NCBI RefSeq assembly: GCF_001051235.1
Contig: NZ_CBTJ020000071.1
Coordinates: 1-64,000, forward strand
From: Candidatus Competibacter denitrificans Run_A_D11
GTDB lineage: Bacteria > Pseudomonadota > Gammaproteobacteria > Competibacterales > Competibacteraceae
Direction: 5' to 3'
Length of the DNA stretch: 64,000 nt
The translations under genes and the position numbers were made by a program. Position 1 is the first letter of the stretch; each line of letters starts with the position of its first letter. The notes beneath the pieces were generated by a model. It had not been told where the DNA came from, ran no database searches, and saw only the letters and a program-made list of their open reading frames with translations. Shown here one piece after another: positions 50,520 through 59,332 of this stretch.

Positions 50520-51395
50520 TCAGACCCGCTCCGCCGCTTTATGGCCGAACAGGCCGGTCGGCTCAAAAAATAGCACCATCAGCACGAATAGAAAGGCGAT
50601 GGCATCCTTGTAGCCGGAGGACACCAGCCCCGCGCCCAAGGCTTCCAAGACGCCCAGCAACAAACCGCCAGCAACCGCGCCCATCGGGTTGCCAATACCG
50701 CCGACGATAGCGGCGGAAAAGCCCTTGAGGCCAAGCATGACACCGGCTTCGTAGGAGCTGAAGGTGATAGGTGCGATGAGGATACCGGCCAGCGCGCCCA
50801 GCCCGGCGGACAGGCCGTAGGCCAACCGCAGCATGGCCTTGACGTTGATGCCGACCGCTTGGGCCGCAGTGCGATTGAAAGAGCAGGCCAACAGCGCCTT
50901 ACCGAGCAAGGTGCGGTTGAGGAAAACGCGGACCAGTAGCACCAATGCCACGGTGACGCCGAGTACCCAGAGACTTTGCGGCAACACGGTAGCACCGCCC
51001 AGCCGGATGGGCGCCTCGCCGCTAAAGGGGGGGAGGGCGTGGAAATCCTTGCCCCAGAGCAACAAGGCGACGCCGCGCAGGAAAATCGCCGCGCCAATGG
51101 TGATGATGATGGTGGTCACCACCGAGGCGCCGGCGGCCGGTTCGATGGCGAAACGCTCCAGCAGCAGCCCGACCAGAACGGTCAGACTGGTAGCAATGAT
51201 CGCCGCCAGCAGTAGCGGCATTCCAGCGTTGAGCAGGGCGATGGCGGTCATTGCCCCCAGCATCACGAATTCACCCTGGGCGAAATTTACGACATCGGAG
51301 GCGTTGTAAATCAGGGCAAAGCCCAAGCCGACCAAGGCGTAAAGCGAACCGACCGTGATGCCGGTGACCAGAAACTGCAATAACAGCTCAGGCAT
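50520..51395 (-). CDS. livH: Branched-chain/aromatic amino-acid type ABC transporter permease LivH
   Basis: A 291-residue membrane permease with about eight helices. The LivH opening GITVGSLYALVGLGFALIYNASDVVNFAQGEFVMLGA is followed by the loop SFNRTAAQAVGINVKAML and GGIGNPMGAVAGGLLLGVLEAL. It pairs with LivM. It starts 15 bases after livJ. Confidence 0.94.
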   Translation of the reverse strand: MPELLLQFLVTGITVGSLYALVGLGFALIYNASDVVNFAQGEFVMLGAMTAIALLNAGMPLLLAAIIATSLTVLVGLLLERFAIEPAAGASVVTTIIITIGAAIFLRGVALLLWGKDFHALPPFSGEAPIRLGGATVLPQSLWVLGVTVALVLLVRVFLNRTLLGKALLACSFNRTAAQAVGINVKAMLRLAYGLSAGLGALAGILIAPITFSSYEAGVMLGLKGFSAAIVGGIGNPMGAVAGGLLLGVLEALGAGLVSSGYKDAIAFLFVLMVLFFEPTGLFGHKAAERV

Positions 51396-51410
51396 GAGCG
51401 GCGCGGGCGC

Positions 51411-52553
51411 TTATTCGACGATCCGCCAAGCGCCGTTGTGGACTTCCAGCAATTTGAAAGCGTCCACGTTCAAGCCCATGTGGTCTTCAGGCGTCATGTT
51501 GAAGACGCCAGCGGTGCCGATCAGCCCTTTGGTTTGCTCGATGGCATCGCGCACCTTGGTTTTATCGGCGCTGCCTGCTCGTTCCAACGCGGCGACGGCG
51601 ATCAGCAAGCCGTCGTAGGCATGGCCGCCAAAGGTCGAAACGGGGCCATGCTTGGCTTCGTATTTGGTTTTATAAGCGAGTAATACCGGTTTTTGAGGGT
51701 CGGTATCCGGTAGCTGTTCGGCCACCACCAGGGCCGCCGCTGGTAGGCGGATGCCTTCCGCCGCATCGCCGGCCAGATCAATGAAGGTTTTGGAGGCGAC
51801 GCCGTGCGATTGATAAACCGGCAAGGTGATCCCCAGTTGCTTGATGTTCTTAGTCACGATGGCCGGGGCCTGGCCGAGGCCGAAGTTGATGATGGCTTCC
51901 GCACCCGCTGCGCGAATCTTGGCCAACTGCGCGGTCATATCGGTGTCTTTGTTGCCGTAGGATTCATCGGCGACCAGCGTCATGCCGTATTCAGGGGCCA
52001 GCTTGAGAATCTGGGTGCGGCCAGATTTATCGAAGCCGCCATCGCCAGTGATCAGCGCGATTTTACTCAACCCGCGCTTGCGTAAATCTGTAAAGATTTT
52101 GGCGGCAGCCATGCGGTCGGTGTGCGGGGTTTTGAAGGCCCATTTTTTAACCGGTTCAATGATTTCCACCGCACCCGCCAGCGAAATGAAGGGAATGCCT
52201 TCCTTTTCAACGTCGGGAACGACCGCCATGGTATCGCCCGTGGTGGTGCCACCGATCAGGAGGTCCACCTTGTCACTTTTGATCAGCCGCTTGACGAAGC
52301 TGACGGCATCCTTGGCGTCGCCGCCGGTGTCGTAGTGGATCAGTTCGATTTTGCGGCCTTTGACGCCACCCTTGGCGTTGATTTCCTCAACATACATCTG
52401 CAAGGTCTTCAATTCAGGATCGCCCAGGAACGAGGCGGGGCCGGTGACGGTGAGGAACGAGCCGATTTTGATCGGATCGGCGGCTTGGGCGAGGTTTACG
52501 CCTGCCCATAGCAAGGTTGATACTAAAAAGGTTTTCCACCAACTAGCCTTCAT
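51411..52553 (-). CDS. livJ: Liv-type ABC transporter substrate-binding protein
   Basis: A 380-residue periplasmic protein of the branched-chain amino-acid binding family. The signal peptide ends at NLAQAA (about 1-25). The fold includes DPIKIGSFLTVTGPASFLGDPEL, the ligand-loop region LIGGTTTGDTMAVVPD, and a YDGLLIAVAALERAGS segment. The ligand is not settled by sequence; the operon points to an aromatic acid or amino acid rather than leucine. It lies 54 bases after iorB, a gap that could hold a secondary promoter. Confidence 0.9.
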   Translation of the reverse strand: MKASWWKTFLVSTLLWAGVNLAQAADPIKIGSFLTVTGPASFLGDPELKTLQMYVEEINAKGGVKGRKIELIHYDTGGDAKDAVSFVKRLIKSDKVDLLIGGTTTGDTMAVVPDVEKEGIPFISLAGAVEIIEPVKKWAFKTPHTDRMAAAKIFTDLRKRGLSKIALITGDGGFDKSGRTQILKLAPEYGMTLVADESYGNKDTDMTAQLAKIRAAGAEAIINFGLGQAPAIVTKNIKQLGITLPVYQSHGVASKTFIDLAGDAAEGIRLPAAALVVAEQLPDTDPQKPVLLAYKTKYEAKHGPVSTFGGHAYDGLLIAVAALERAGSADKTKVRDAIEQTKGLIGTAGVFNMTPEDHMGLNVDAFKLLEVHNGAWRIVE

Positions 52554-52607
52554 TGTCTCTTCTCCTTTGGGCTTATCTGTCCAACAAGGGTTAAGCCACT
52601 CAATAGT

Positions 52608-53216
52608 TTAGGAAACCGCCTTGATATGGCCCGCCTCACGCCCGGCATCGAACGCTTTAGCATTCACATCCGCCAGTTTGGGTTTATAGGCGCGGAAGCC
52701 ATCGACGATGTTGGTTTTGAGCACATCAGCGGGGAAGGGTAAGTGCTCGCTGATGGCGCCGAGCATGATGGTGTTCACTAATTTGAGATTGCCTAGTTGC
52801 TCGGCAATTGCGCCGGCGTCGAAGGCATGGACTTCAATGCCAGTCGCGGCCAGTTCGCCGATGGGATCGGCGGGATAGTCGTAGAGGCCCACCGAAACGA
52901 CTGGTGGGGCGATGCGCAAGGTGTTCACCATGGCCACGCCCGTAGGCCGCAAGTACGAGAGCCAGCGCAGGCTTTCGGCGACTTCAAAACCGATCAGCAA
53001 ATCGGCTTCGCCGGGGTCGATCTGTGGCGAGTAGACTTTGGGGCCGAAACGGACATGGGAGGAGACGACGCCGCCGCGCTGGGCCATACCGGCGACTTCG
53101 GTTTTCTTGACATCGTAGCCTTGACTGAGCGCGGTGCGGGCCAGCATTTCAGCGGCCGTCATCACGCCTTGGCCGCCGATGCCGACTACGAGAATGTTGG
53201 TGACGCCTTCAAGCAT
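52608..53216 (-). CDS. iorB: Indolepyruvate ferredoxin oxidoreductase, beta subunit
   Basis: A 202-residue gamma-type domain of the pyruvate:ferredoxin oxidoreductase family. It starts with NILVVGIGGQGVMTAAEMLA and has KTEVAGMAQRGGVVSSHVRFG and a DLLIGFEVAESLRWLSYL segment. With IorA it oxidises aryl-pyruvates to aryl-acetyl-CoA with transfer of electrons to ferredoxin. It overlaps the iorA end by eight bases. Confidence 0.95.
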   Translation of the reverse strand: MLEGVTNILVVGIGGQGVMTAAEMLARTALSQGYDVKKTEVAGMAQRGGVVSSHVRFGPKVYSPQIDPGEADLLIGFEVAESLRWLSYLRPTGVAMVNTLRIAPPVVSVGLYDYPADPIGELAATGIEVHAFDAGAIAEQLGNLKLVNTIMLGAISEHLPFPADVLKTNIVDGFRAYKPKLADVNAKAFDAGREAGHIKAVS

Positions 53217-55083
53217 GGGGCTGAATCCGAATGACGCGATCTTTTATGGTCGGCTGCGGTTGGATGATGGCATCGGGCGCGCAGGTCTCGACGCACATGT
53301 GGCAACCGGTGCAGGCATTGCTATCGATACTGGCGAAAACTAATTCCTTGCTCTTGCCGCTTTTGGCGGTGACGGTTTCGCGGCGGGCGACGGAGATCGC
53401 CGGGCAGCCGAGGTCGATGCAGTTACCGCAACCGGTGCATTTATCGTCAATGACGGTATAGGGCTTCAGGTGTTCAAAGCGGTCGGTGAGCGAGCAGGGG
53501 CGGTTGGTGATGATGACCGACGGCTCTTCCATCTTGGTTTCTTCCCGCACCAGCTTGACCATGACCGGCAGTTGGTAGGGATCAACCATGCGGATGCGTT
53601 CGGGACGCACGCCCAAGGCTTCGACCAGCTTGGCAAAATCCAGCCGTGGCGCGGGCAAGCCGTGTAAATCCTGGCCGGTGCCGGGATTTTCCTGACCGCC
53701 GGTCATGCCGACCGAGCGATTATCCAGCAGCAACACGGTAACGTTACCCCGGTTGTAGATCATATTGAGTAGGCCCTGCATTCCCATGTGCAGGAAGGTC
53801 GAATCGCCGATGACCGCGACGATGCTTTTCTTCTCATCGGACTCGCCCCGGCCTTTGTCCATGCCGTGGGCCATGCTGAGCGACGCGCCCATGCTGATAC
53901 AGGTATCCAGCGCGTTCCACGGATGGCCCGCGCCGAGAGTGTAGCAACCGATGTCGCCAATGATGTTGAGGTTGCGAATGTGGGAGAGGGCGAAGTAGGG
54001 GCCAAGGTGCGGGCAGGAGGCGCACATGGTCGGCGGGCGTGGAAACACCTTGCTTGGGGCGCGCGTCGCCACTTCATAGGGTTCGCCTAACAGGGCTTTG
54101 ATGGCGGGACGCAACACGCTGGGGGCCAACTCGCCAAAACGCGGCAGAATATCCTTGCCACGCACCGCCAGACCGGCGGCGCGGATTTCGGTTTCCAGCA
54201 GCGGTTCGGTTTCCTCGACCACCACCAGCGTATCCACTTCGGCGGCGAAGGTACGGATTTGGTCGAGCGGGGCTGGGTGGCTGAAGCCGAGCTTGAGCAC
54301 CGGTGCGTTGGGGAAGGTCTCGCGGATGTGCATGAACGCGGGGCCGGAGGTGATGAAGCCCACCCGGCGGTCACTGCCGGAAAACGCGATGTTGAGATCG
54401 CTGGTTTCGCTCAATGTGCGCAGTTGCTGGTCGCGCTCGTGCATCACCGGCAGGCGTGGTTTGGCGTTGGCCGGGGTCATCACCCAGCGCTGGGGGTTTT
54501 TCTGAAAGCCGGCGGCGCGATGTTCGATGCGGTCGCCTTCGACCGTAACCATGGCTTTGACATGGCAAACGCGGGTGGTCATGCGCAGGATCACCGGCGT
54601 TTCGTATGCCTCGGACAAGGCGAAAGCGCGCTTGACCATCTCGTAGGCTTCTTGAGAATCGGCCGGTTCCAGCACCGGCATGTGGCCGAAGCGGCCCCAG
54701 TAGCGGGAATCCTGTTCGTTTTGCGAGGAGGACAAACCGACATCATCGGCCACCACGATGACCAGGCCACCGACCACACCGGCCAGCGATTGGGTCATGA
54801 AGGCATCGGAGGCGACATTCATACCGACGTGTTTCATCGCCGCCAGCGCGCGCGATCCGGCCAGGGAAGCACCGATAGCAACTTCTACCGCCACTTTTTC
54901 GTTGACCGACCATTCGGAATGAATATCAGGATACAGCGCGATATTTTCGAGAATTTCGGTGGCGGGTGTGCCGGGATAAGCAGCGGCAACCCGGACACCG
55001 GCTTCCCAGGCGGCGCGAGCCACCGCTTCATTACCGGATAGGAGATGGCGGCTTTCGGCCTGGGCTTGAACCACGGCATTCAT
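53209..55083 (-). CDS. iorA: Indolepyruvate ferredoxin oxidoreductase, alpha subunit
   Basis: A 624-residue thiamine diphosphate enzyme. Domain I opens LLSGNEAVARAAWEAGVRVAAAYPGTP. The TPP-binding half carries GDIGCYTLGAGHP and VIGDSTFLHMGMQGLLNM with the DNRSVGMTGGQENPGTG motif. The C-terminus has two 4Fe-4S cluster motifs, CTGCGNCIDLGCP and CTGCHMCVETCAP. It converts indole-, phenyl- and hydroxyphenyl-pyruvate to the acyl-CoA. It is the first gene of the ten-gene unit running to 45252; the aryl-acetate made from outside sources would instead enter through PaaK. Confidence 0.96.
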   Translation of the reverse strand: MNAVVQAQAESRHLLSGNEAVARAAWEAGVRVAAAYPGTPATEILENIALYPDIHSEWSVNEKVAVEVAIGASLAGSRALAAMKHVGMNVASDAFMTQSLAGVVGGLVIVVADDVGLSSSQNEQDSRYWGRFGHMPVLEPADSQEAYEMVKRAFALSEAYETPVILRMTTRVCHVKAMVTVEGDRIEHRAAGFQKNPQRWVMTPANAKPRLPVMHERDQQLRTLSETSDLNIAFSGSDRRVGFITSGPAFMHIRETFPNAPVLKLGFSHPAPLDQIRTFAAEVDTLVVVEETEPLLETEIRAAGLAVRGKDILPRFGELAPSVLRPAIKALLGEPYEVATRAPSKVFPRPPTMCASCPHLGPYFALSHIRNLNIIGDIGCYTLGAGHPWNALDTCISMGASLSMAHGMDKGRGESDEKKSIVAVIGDSTFLHMGMQGLLNMIYNRGNVTVLLLDNRSVGMTGGQENPGTGQDLHGLPAPRLDFAKLVEALGVRPERIRMVDPYQLPVMVKLVREETKMEEPSVIITNRPCSLTDRFEHLKPYTVIDDKCTGCGNCIDLGCPAISVARRETVTAKSGKSKELVFASIDSNACTGCHMCVETCAPDAIIQPQPTIKDRVIRIQPHA

Positions 55084-55214
55084 AATCAGTGCAGACCTCG
55101 TTGATCCTGATCGGTGGCCAGCGGGCTTTAAACGCGACCCGCTACTGGCTCATGGTGTGAGTGATACGACATTTCTAATGAGATTAATGAAATAAATGGT
55201 AGCAGCTATCCTTA

Positions 55215-56297
55215 CTACTCAACAGGTTTTGCGCGTTTTGCGCGAGGCTTACGCAGTGAGGAGGAGCGCTGCGCATGAGTCGGCGCATCGGCATCGGGTA
55301 GGTTGGGTGATGGATTGATCTGACGTTCTGGTTGCAGTCGTTCCCGCTCTGCCAGCACAACCTTTAACTCGCCCCGTAGCGCTTCGGCCTCGCGCACCGT
55401 TGCCAGATGGTCAGTTTGCGCTTTTTCGAGGGCAAGACGAGTTTGCTCTAGTTCAACGCCTATTGCATTTCGCTGCTCTTCGAAAACTGCTAGATTGGCT
55501 TTTAGTTGAATATTTTCAGTAGATTGTAATTTCTGTTGTTCGCGCCAGTCCGCCTCATGCTGGCGCCACGCCTGGCGTTCATGGGCAAAGTTCTGACGTT
55601 CGGTCGTCTGTTCAGCACGCAGTTGGTCCAATAGATTAGCCAACCGCGCTTCGCTAGCAGCGGCGCGCTGTTTTTCCGCTTCAAAACGCTGCTGGGCATC
55701 GGTTAGTTGTTTTTCGGCATCGGTGCGGGTTTGTTGGAGCATAGTCTCCAGTTGGACGACGCGCGCGGCAGTTTCGGCGCGGATTTGATCCAGTGCATCG
55801 TTGGCGGCTTGAACCCGTTGTTCGGCTGCTTGGATAGCCATTTCAGCATTGGCACGGCGTTCTTGTTCGACCAACAAACGGTCGGCGAAATCGCGGGCGG
55901 TGGTTTGAGCGGTTTCAAGTTGACGGCGCAGTTGTTCGATTTCGGCTTGGATTTGCCGCTGTTCGCTTATGGCGGCGTCGCGTGCCTGTTCGGCTGCCGC
56001 TGCTGCTTGAGCGGCTCGCGTGCGCTGTTCATCAAAAGCTGCTTCGGCGTGCTGCACGGCAATTTTCCAGAACGTATCCAAGGCGAGCGCGACGGCTTCG
56101 GGAACGGTCGGTGGGAGTACGATCTTTGGCGCCTGGGCCAATTGTTGTTGCCAATTTTTTAAGTGTTCACTGATGGTGGTGTTGCTGCCTGTACCCAGGA
56201 CTTCGCGCACGCGCTGGATGGTGGGATTCAGACCGCGACCCAATAGAGATTCGGCAGCGGCGTGAACGTCTTCGAAGGTGATACCGGTACGAGCCAT
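55215..56297 (-). CDS. KfrA-like DNA-binding coiled-coil protein
   Basis: A 360-residue protein. The first 60 residues form the KfrA N-terminal DNA-binding domain: GITFEDVHAAAESLLGRGLNPTIQRVREVLGTGSNTTI, then EHLKNWQQQLA. From about 80 to 330 lies a long Glu/Gln/Arg/Ala-rich coiled coil with heptads. The basic tail (KPRAKRAKPVE) could bind DNA or a partner. In plasmid RK2, KfrA is an autoregulated protein thought to form filaments for segregation. Here it is chromosomal. The Met at 56297 was chosen over one 22 codons upstream because the domain begins at MARTGITFEDV. Palindromes lie just upstream (see 56298-56521). Confidence 0.85.
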   Translation of the reverse strand: MARTGITFEDVHAAAESLLGRGLNPTIQRVREVLGTGSNTTISEHLKNWQQQLAQAPKIVLPPTVPEAVALALDTFWKIAVQHAEAAFDEQRTRAAQAAAAAEQARDAAISEQRQIQAEIEQLRRQLETAQTTARDFADRLLVEQERRANAEMAIQAAEQRVQAANDALDQIRAETAARVVQLETMLQQTRTDAEKQLTDAQQRFEAEKQRAAASEARLANLLDQLRAEQTTERQNFAHERQAWRQHEADWREQQKLQSTENIQLKANLAVFEEQRNAIGVELEQTRLALEKAQTDHLATVREAEALRGELKVVLAERERLQPERQINPSPNLPDADAPTHAQRSSSLRKPRAKRAKPVE

Positions 56298-56521
56298 AGA
56301 GAAAAATCCGTAATGATTATTTTGGATTAGTAATTTTACCATTAATAAATCATTACATAACATGTATTTTTTTACCTAAAATAAAGAAAAATTCAAGATT
56401 ATTCTCATAATCATGAATTGCATTTTCTCTAAAAATTGACCTAAAAGTGCTGCCAAACCCGCCGTTCTGCGATGAGCTATCAACAAAATGGCGGGAATCG
56501 CAACTGATGAAAATCGAAGAT
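56298..56521. promoter_or_regulatory. Promoter region with palindromes upstream of the KfrA-like gene
   Basis: An AT-rich 224-base region between the kfrA-like gene (its promoter side) and the 3' end of the next gene. It contains a perfect 9-bp inverted repeat, GTAATGATT (56310-56318) and AATCATTAC (56348-56356), separated by 29 bases. It also has a second palindrome, GATTAT-TCTC-ATAATC (56397-56412). KfrA proteins bind operators at their own promoter, so these are candidate operator sites. Confidence 0.55.
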
Positions 56522-59158
56522 TTAGGATTCCACCGCCCCAGGCGCTTCCAAATAACAAAGCACCGCCTGTTTAAGCGTGTTGGCGTTCAATCGCAACAGC
56601 ATCCGGCATTGATCATTCGGCAAATCAATCACCCGCACACATTCAGCCCAGTTCGCCGCGTTCGGCAACAATTCAGCCAACCGATTGGGCTGTTGCTCAA
56701 AAAAGTCTTCGCTCAATCGGTTATCCTGCCGTTGCGGAAAAACCGCCAGATACAAAATATCGGTTTCCACCAAATCACTGAAGAAATGCGTGCCAAGCGA
56801 TACATCCGGCACCAGGCCCTCGTGCATCACCACCAGCTCGCACAGCACCGCTGCATTATTGATTTCTGCAAACCGCACCGGCACGCCCAATTCCGGCGAA
56901 GTCGTTCCCCAGCGACCCGGCCCGATCAGCATCAAGGACTTCGCTGCGTTGGGTCCACGTAAGCGCGTGATCTGCCCAATCAGCCGGGCAATCTGGTGCC
57001 GCTCGTTGAGCGGTAATTGCCCATAAACCGCTGGCGCTACATAAATCAGCCGGTCGATGGTGCCGATCCGGCTATGGCCAATCACCGCCCCATGCGCTTC
57101 CAAAACCAGCCGCTCCGGTTCGATCCGCGCCGGTGGATTAGCGATAGTGCCCGCCTCGCGCACCTGGAACGGTCGACATTGGACTAAATCGATCTTATAG
57201 CGTGTCTCATCGACAAAATTAGCCGTAAATTCAACATCAACTGGATAATCGTAAGCCTGCTGCAAGATGGTCAGGAGATCGCGCATATCGCGCACGAACG
57301 GCGTATTGCGCAGCAATTCCTCAAAGGTCAGCACCCACGGAAATACGTTCTGCATTCCGCGCTCACGCGCCCGTTGCTCCAATTCATCATCCACCGCTGC
57401 CACCATTTTCAGTGGCAAATCCGGGCTTTGCCGGGCCACATCCGCAAACTGCCGGGTGGAAAGCTGATTGGCTTCCAGATCCAGCACATCAATCCGCTTC
57501 TGAGCATACTGGCGCACGCTATCGAAATTACTCTCCGGGCGCCGTTCGGGATCGCTCAACGACACCACCCGCGTGTAGTCGTCATCCGACCGATCCACCG
57601 CCCGCGTGCCCAGCCCCATCACCAACCGCACCATGCCCATGGCGGGGTCAATTTGTTCGCTCCACACGTAAGGATTGAACGAGAGACCTACCCCAGCGAT
57701 ATGCGGGTAGAACAAATTCCCGTGCTGGGCGCCAGACACCCGCTGCACCAACAGGCCCATCTGCTCGTCACGATCCAGCAGGCCGCGCCGCACCCGATAC
57801 ATCAGTGCTCGCTCGCTCATCGTGCTGGCGTAGATGGTTCGGATCGCTGAGAGCAAATCATCCAGCCGCTTCTCGCGCGGTCCCTGATTCACACAAAACA
57901 CGCTGTCGTACTTGCCTGCGAAGGCGTTGCCGAAATTGTCTTCCAGCAAGCTGCTGGAACGGACGATGATCGGTGACTGGCCGAAGTAATCCAGCATGTC
58001 GGAAAACTGCTGCATCACATAATCTGGAAAATCGCCGCGCAGGATGCGCCGCCGTGCAGTTTCCGCGCCATCCAGGAACGTCGCTGGGCTTTTCTGCTTG
58101 TCCCGCACCCACCAGCAACCGTTACGCACCAGATAGCTGTAAAACACATCGGAGCCGATGAAGAAGGAATCGTGAATCTCTAGCAAATCTCGCCAACGCG
58201 CATCGGTTCGTTTCAGAATCGCCCGCGCCAGAATCACTCCCACTGCCTTGCCACCGATCAGACCGGTGCCAATCATCCGCGCCTTGATCGCCAGAATGTC
58301 GCTCAGGCTGAGATAGCGTTCCGCCAGCCGCATGACCCGCTCATCCCGCGATACGGTCATGCGCAACGTGCGCTGCAACAGATCACGGCTCAAACCGACC
58401 ATCGGCACATTCTCACGTTCCGCGGTCACCACTTCCTCGACTTCCAGGAAAGTGCGGTTCCAGATATCGAGTCGGGGATCGTTGGCTTTCAACCCCGACC
58501 AGGGGAACAGCGTCAGGATTTGCGAAATGGTCACACTGTCCGTGACGGGCACAAATTCTTCGTTGCGCCAAACATGCAACAAATGCATGGTTGGGGAATA
58601 GCGTTGCTGCACCTTCAACGGCTGGACATATAACTCGTTCTGATGCCGATAAATATCGCTGAATAACTGAGTGGTATCGAGAATCGGTGCGGTGGCGTGA
58701 AAAGAATGGTGGCCGCGCATCAGCGCAAAATAGGCAATCGTTTCCAGATCATAGAGATACGGGCAGGTTAGCATGAAAAAATTGCCCAGCATCTGGTCAC
58801 TGTACCAATCGGCCACTAGATCGGAGAGACAATCAAAGACGTAATAAGCGCCACGCCCGGATTGTTCAATGGTCTTATGAATCGCGCTTAGGAACGGCTC
58901 AAACCCGTCACCAGGATCGAGCACCTGCATCTCCACACCCGGCCCTTCCGCCACCAGGGGTTGATGGCGGGCGAAGTGGAAATACACCAGCTTGCGGCCT
59001 CGTTCGCGGGCATACTGGCAGAACGGCTCAACCAACGGTCGATAATCATCAATGCTGTCCACTTGCCAAACGATATTATCGCCGGCCATGATCCCCCGAA
59101 AAACTCGATCCAGTCCCGCCAGCCCGGTGCTGACTTGTGCGTCAATCGCCGCCATCAT
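56522..59158 (-). CDS. PEP/pyruvate-binding domain protein with KaiC-like N-terminal region
   Basis: An 878-residue protein. The N-terminus (about 7-170) resembles KaiC/RadA-type RecA folds in STGLAGLDRVFRGIMAGDNIV, LVYFHF and YYVFDCLSDL, but the P-loop is replaced by VDSIDDYRPL, so this part probably does not bind ATP. From about 290 to 650 it has the ATP-binding domain of PEP synthase/pyruvate phosphate dikinase: GTGLIGGKAVGVIL (297-310) and SPIIVRSSSLLEDNFGNAFAGK (about 395-416). The phosphohistidine and PEP/pyruvate barrel domains are not seen. A C-terminal extension (about 700-878) is conserved-looking but unassigned. The role is unknown; GGGAGAG precedes the ATG. Confidence 0.8.
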   Translation of the reverse strand: MMAAIDAQVSTGLAGLDRVFRGIMAGDNIVWQVDSIDDYRPLVEPFCQYARERGRKLVYFHFARHQPLVAEGPGVEMQVLDPGDGFEPFLSAIHKTIEQSGRGAYYVFDCLSDLVADWYSDQMLGNFFMLTCPYLYDLETIAYFALMRGHHSFHATAPILDTTQLFSDIYRHQNELYVQPLKVQQRYSPTMHLLHVWRNEEFVPVTDSVTISQILTLFPWSGLKANDPRLDIWNRTFLEVEEVVTAERENVPMVGLSRDLLQRTLRMTVSRDERVMRLAERYLSLSDILAIKARMIGTGLIGGKAVGVILARAILKRTDARWRDLLEIHDSFFIGSDVFYSYLVRNGCWWVRDKQKSPATFLDGAETARRRILRGDFPDYVMQQFSDMLDYFGQSPIIVRSSSLLEDNFGNAFAGKYDSVFCVNQGPREKRLDDLLSAIRTIYASTMSERALMYRVRRGLLDRDEQMGLLVQRVSGAQHGNLFYPHIAGVGLSFNPYVWSEQIDPAMGMVRLVMGLGTRAVDRSDDDYTRVVSLSDPERRPESNFDSVRQYAQKRIDVLDLEANQLSTRQFADVARQSPDLPLKMVAAVDDELEQRARERGMQNVFPWVLTFEELLRNTPFVRDMRDLLTILQQAYDYPVDVEFTANFVDETRYKIDLVQCRPFQVREAGTIANPPARIEPERLVLEAHGAVIGHSRIGTIDRLIYVAPAVYGQLPLNERHQIARLIGQITRLRGPNAAKSLMLIGPGRWGTTSPELGVPVRFAEINNAAVLCELVVMHEGLVPDVSLGTHFFSDLVETDILYLAVFPQRQDNRLSEDFFEQQPNRLAELLPNAANWAECVRVIDLPNDQCRMLLRLNANTLKQAVLCYLEAPGAVES

Positions 59159-59332
59159 GCTCTCCCAGAAAAATCAAAAAACTCAGGCATTTTTTATGAA
59201 ATTTGGAGTCGGCATCACTCCATCTACGCAAATCATAACCGATCCCTGGGCTTGCCACGCTGCCTTCGGTTCTTTGTGCTTTAATGCGGACATGATTCGC
59301 CAGCCAGAAAACCCAGTGCCGGGATACCCGCT

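Noticed and set aside
54259..55041. 260-codon open frame antisense to iorA
   Set aside because: Shadow of a clear IorA gene; composition (His/Gly/Arg rich, no domain) is typical of antisense frames.
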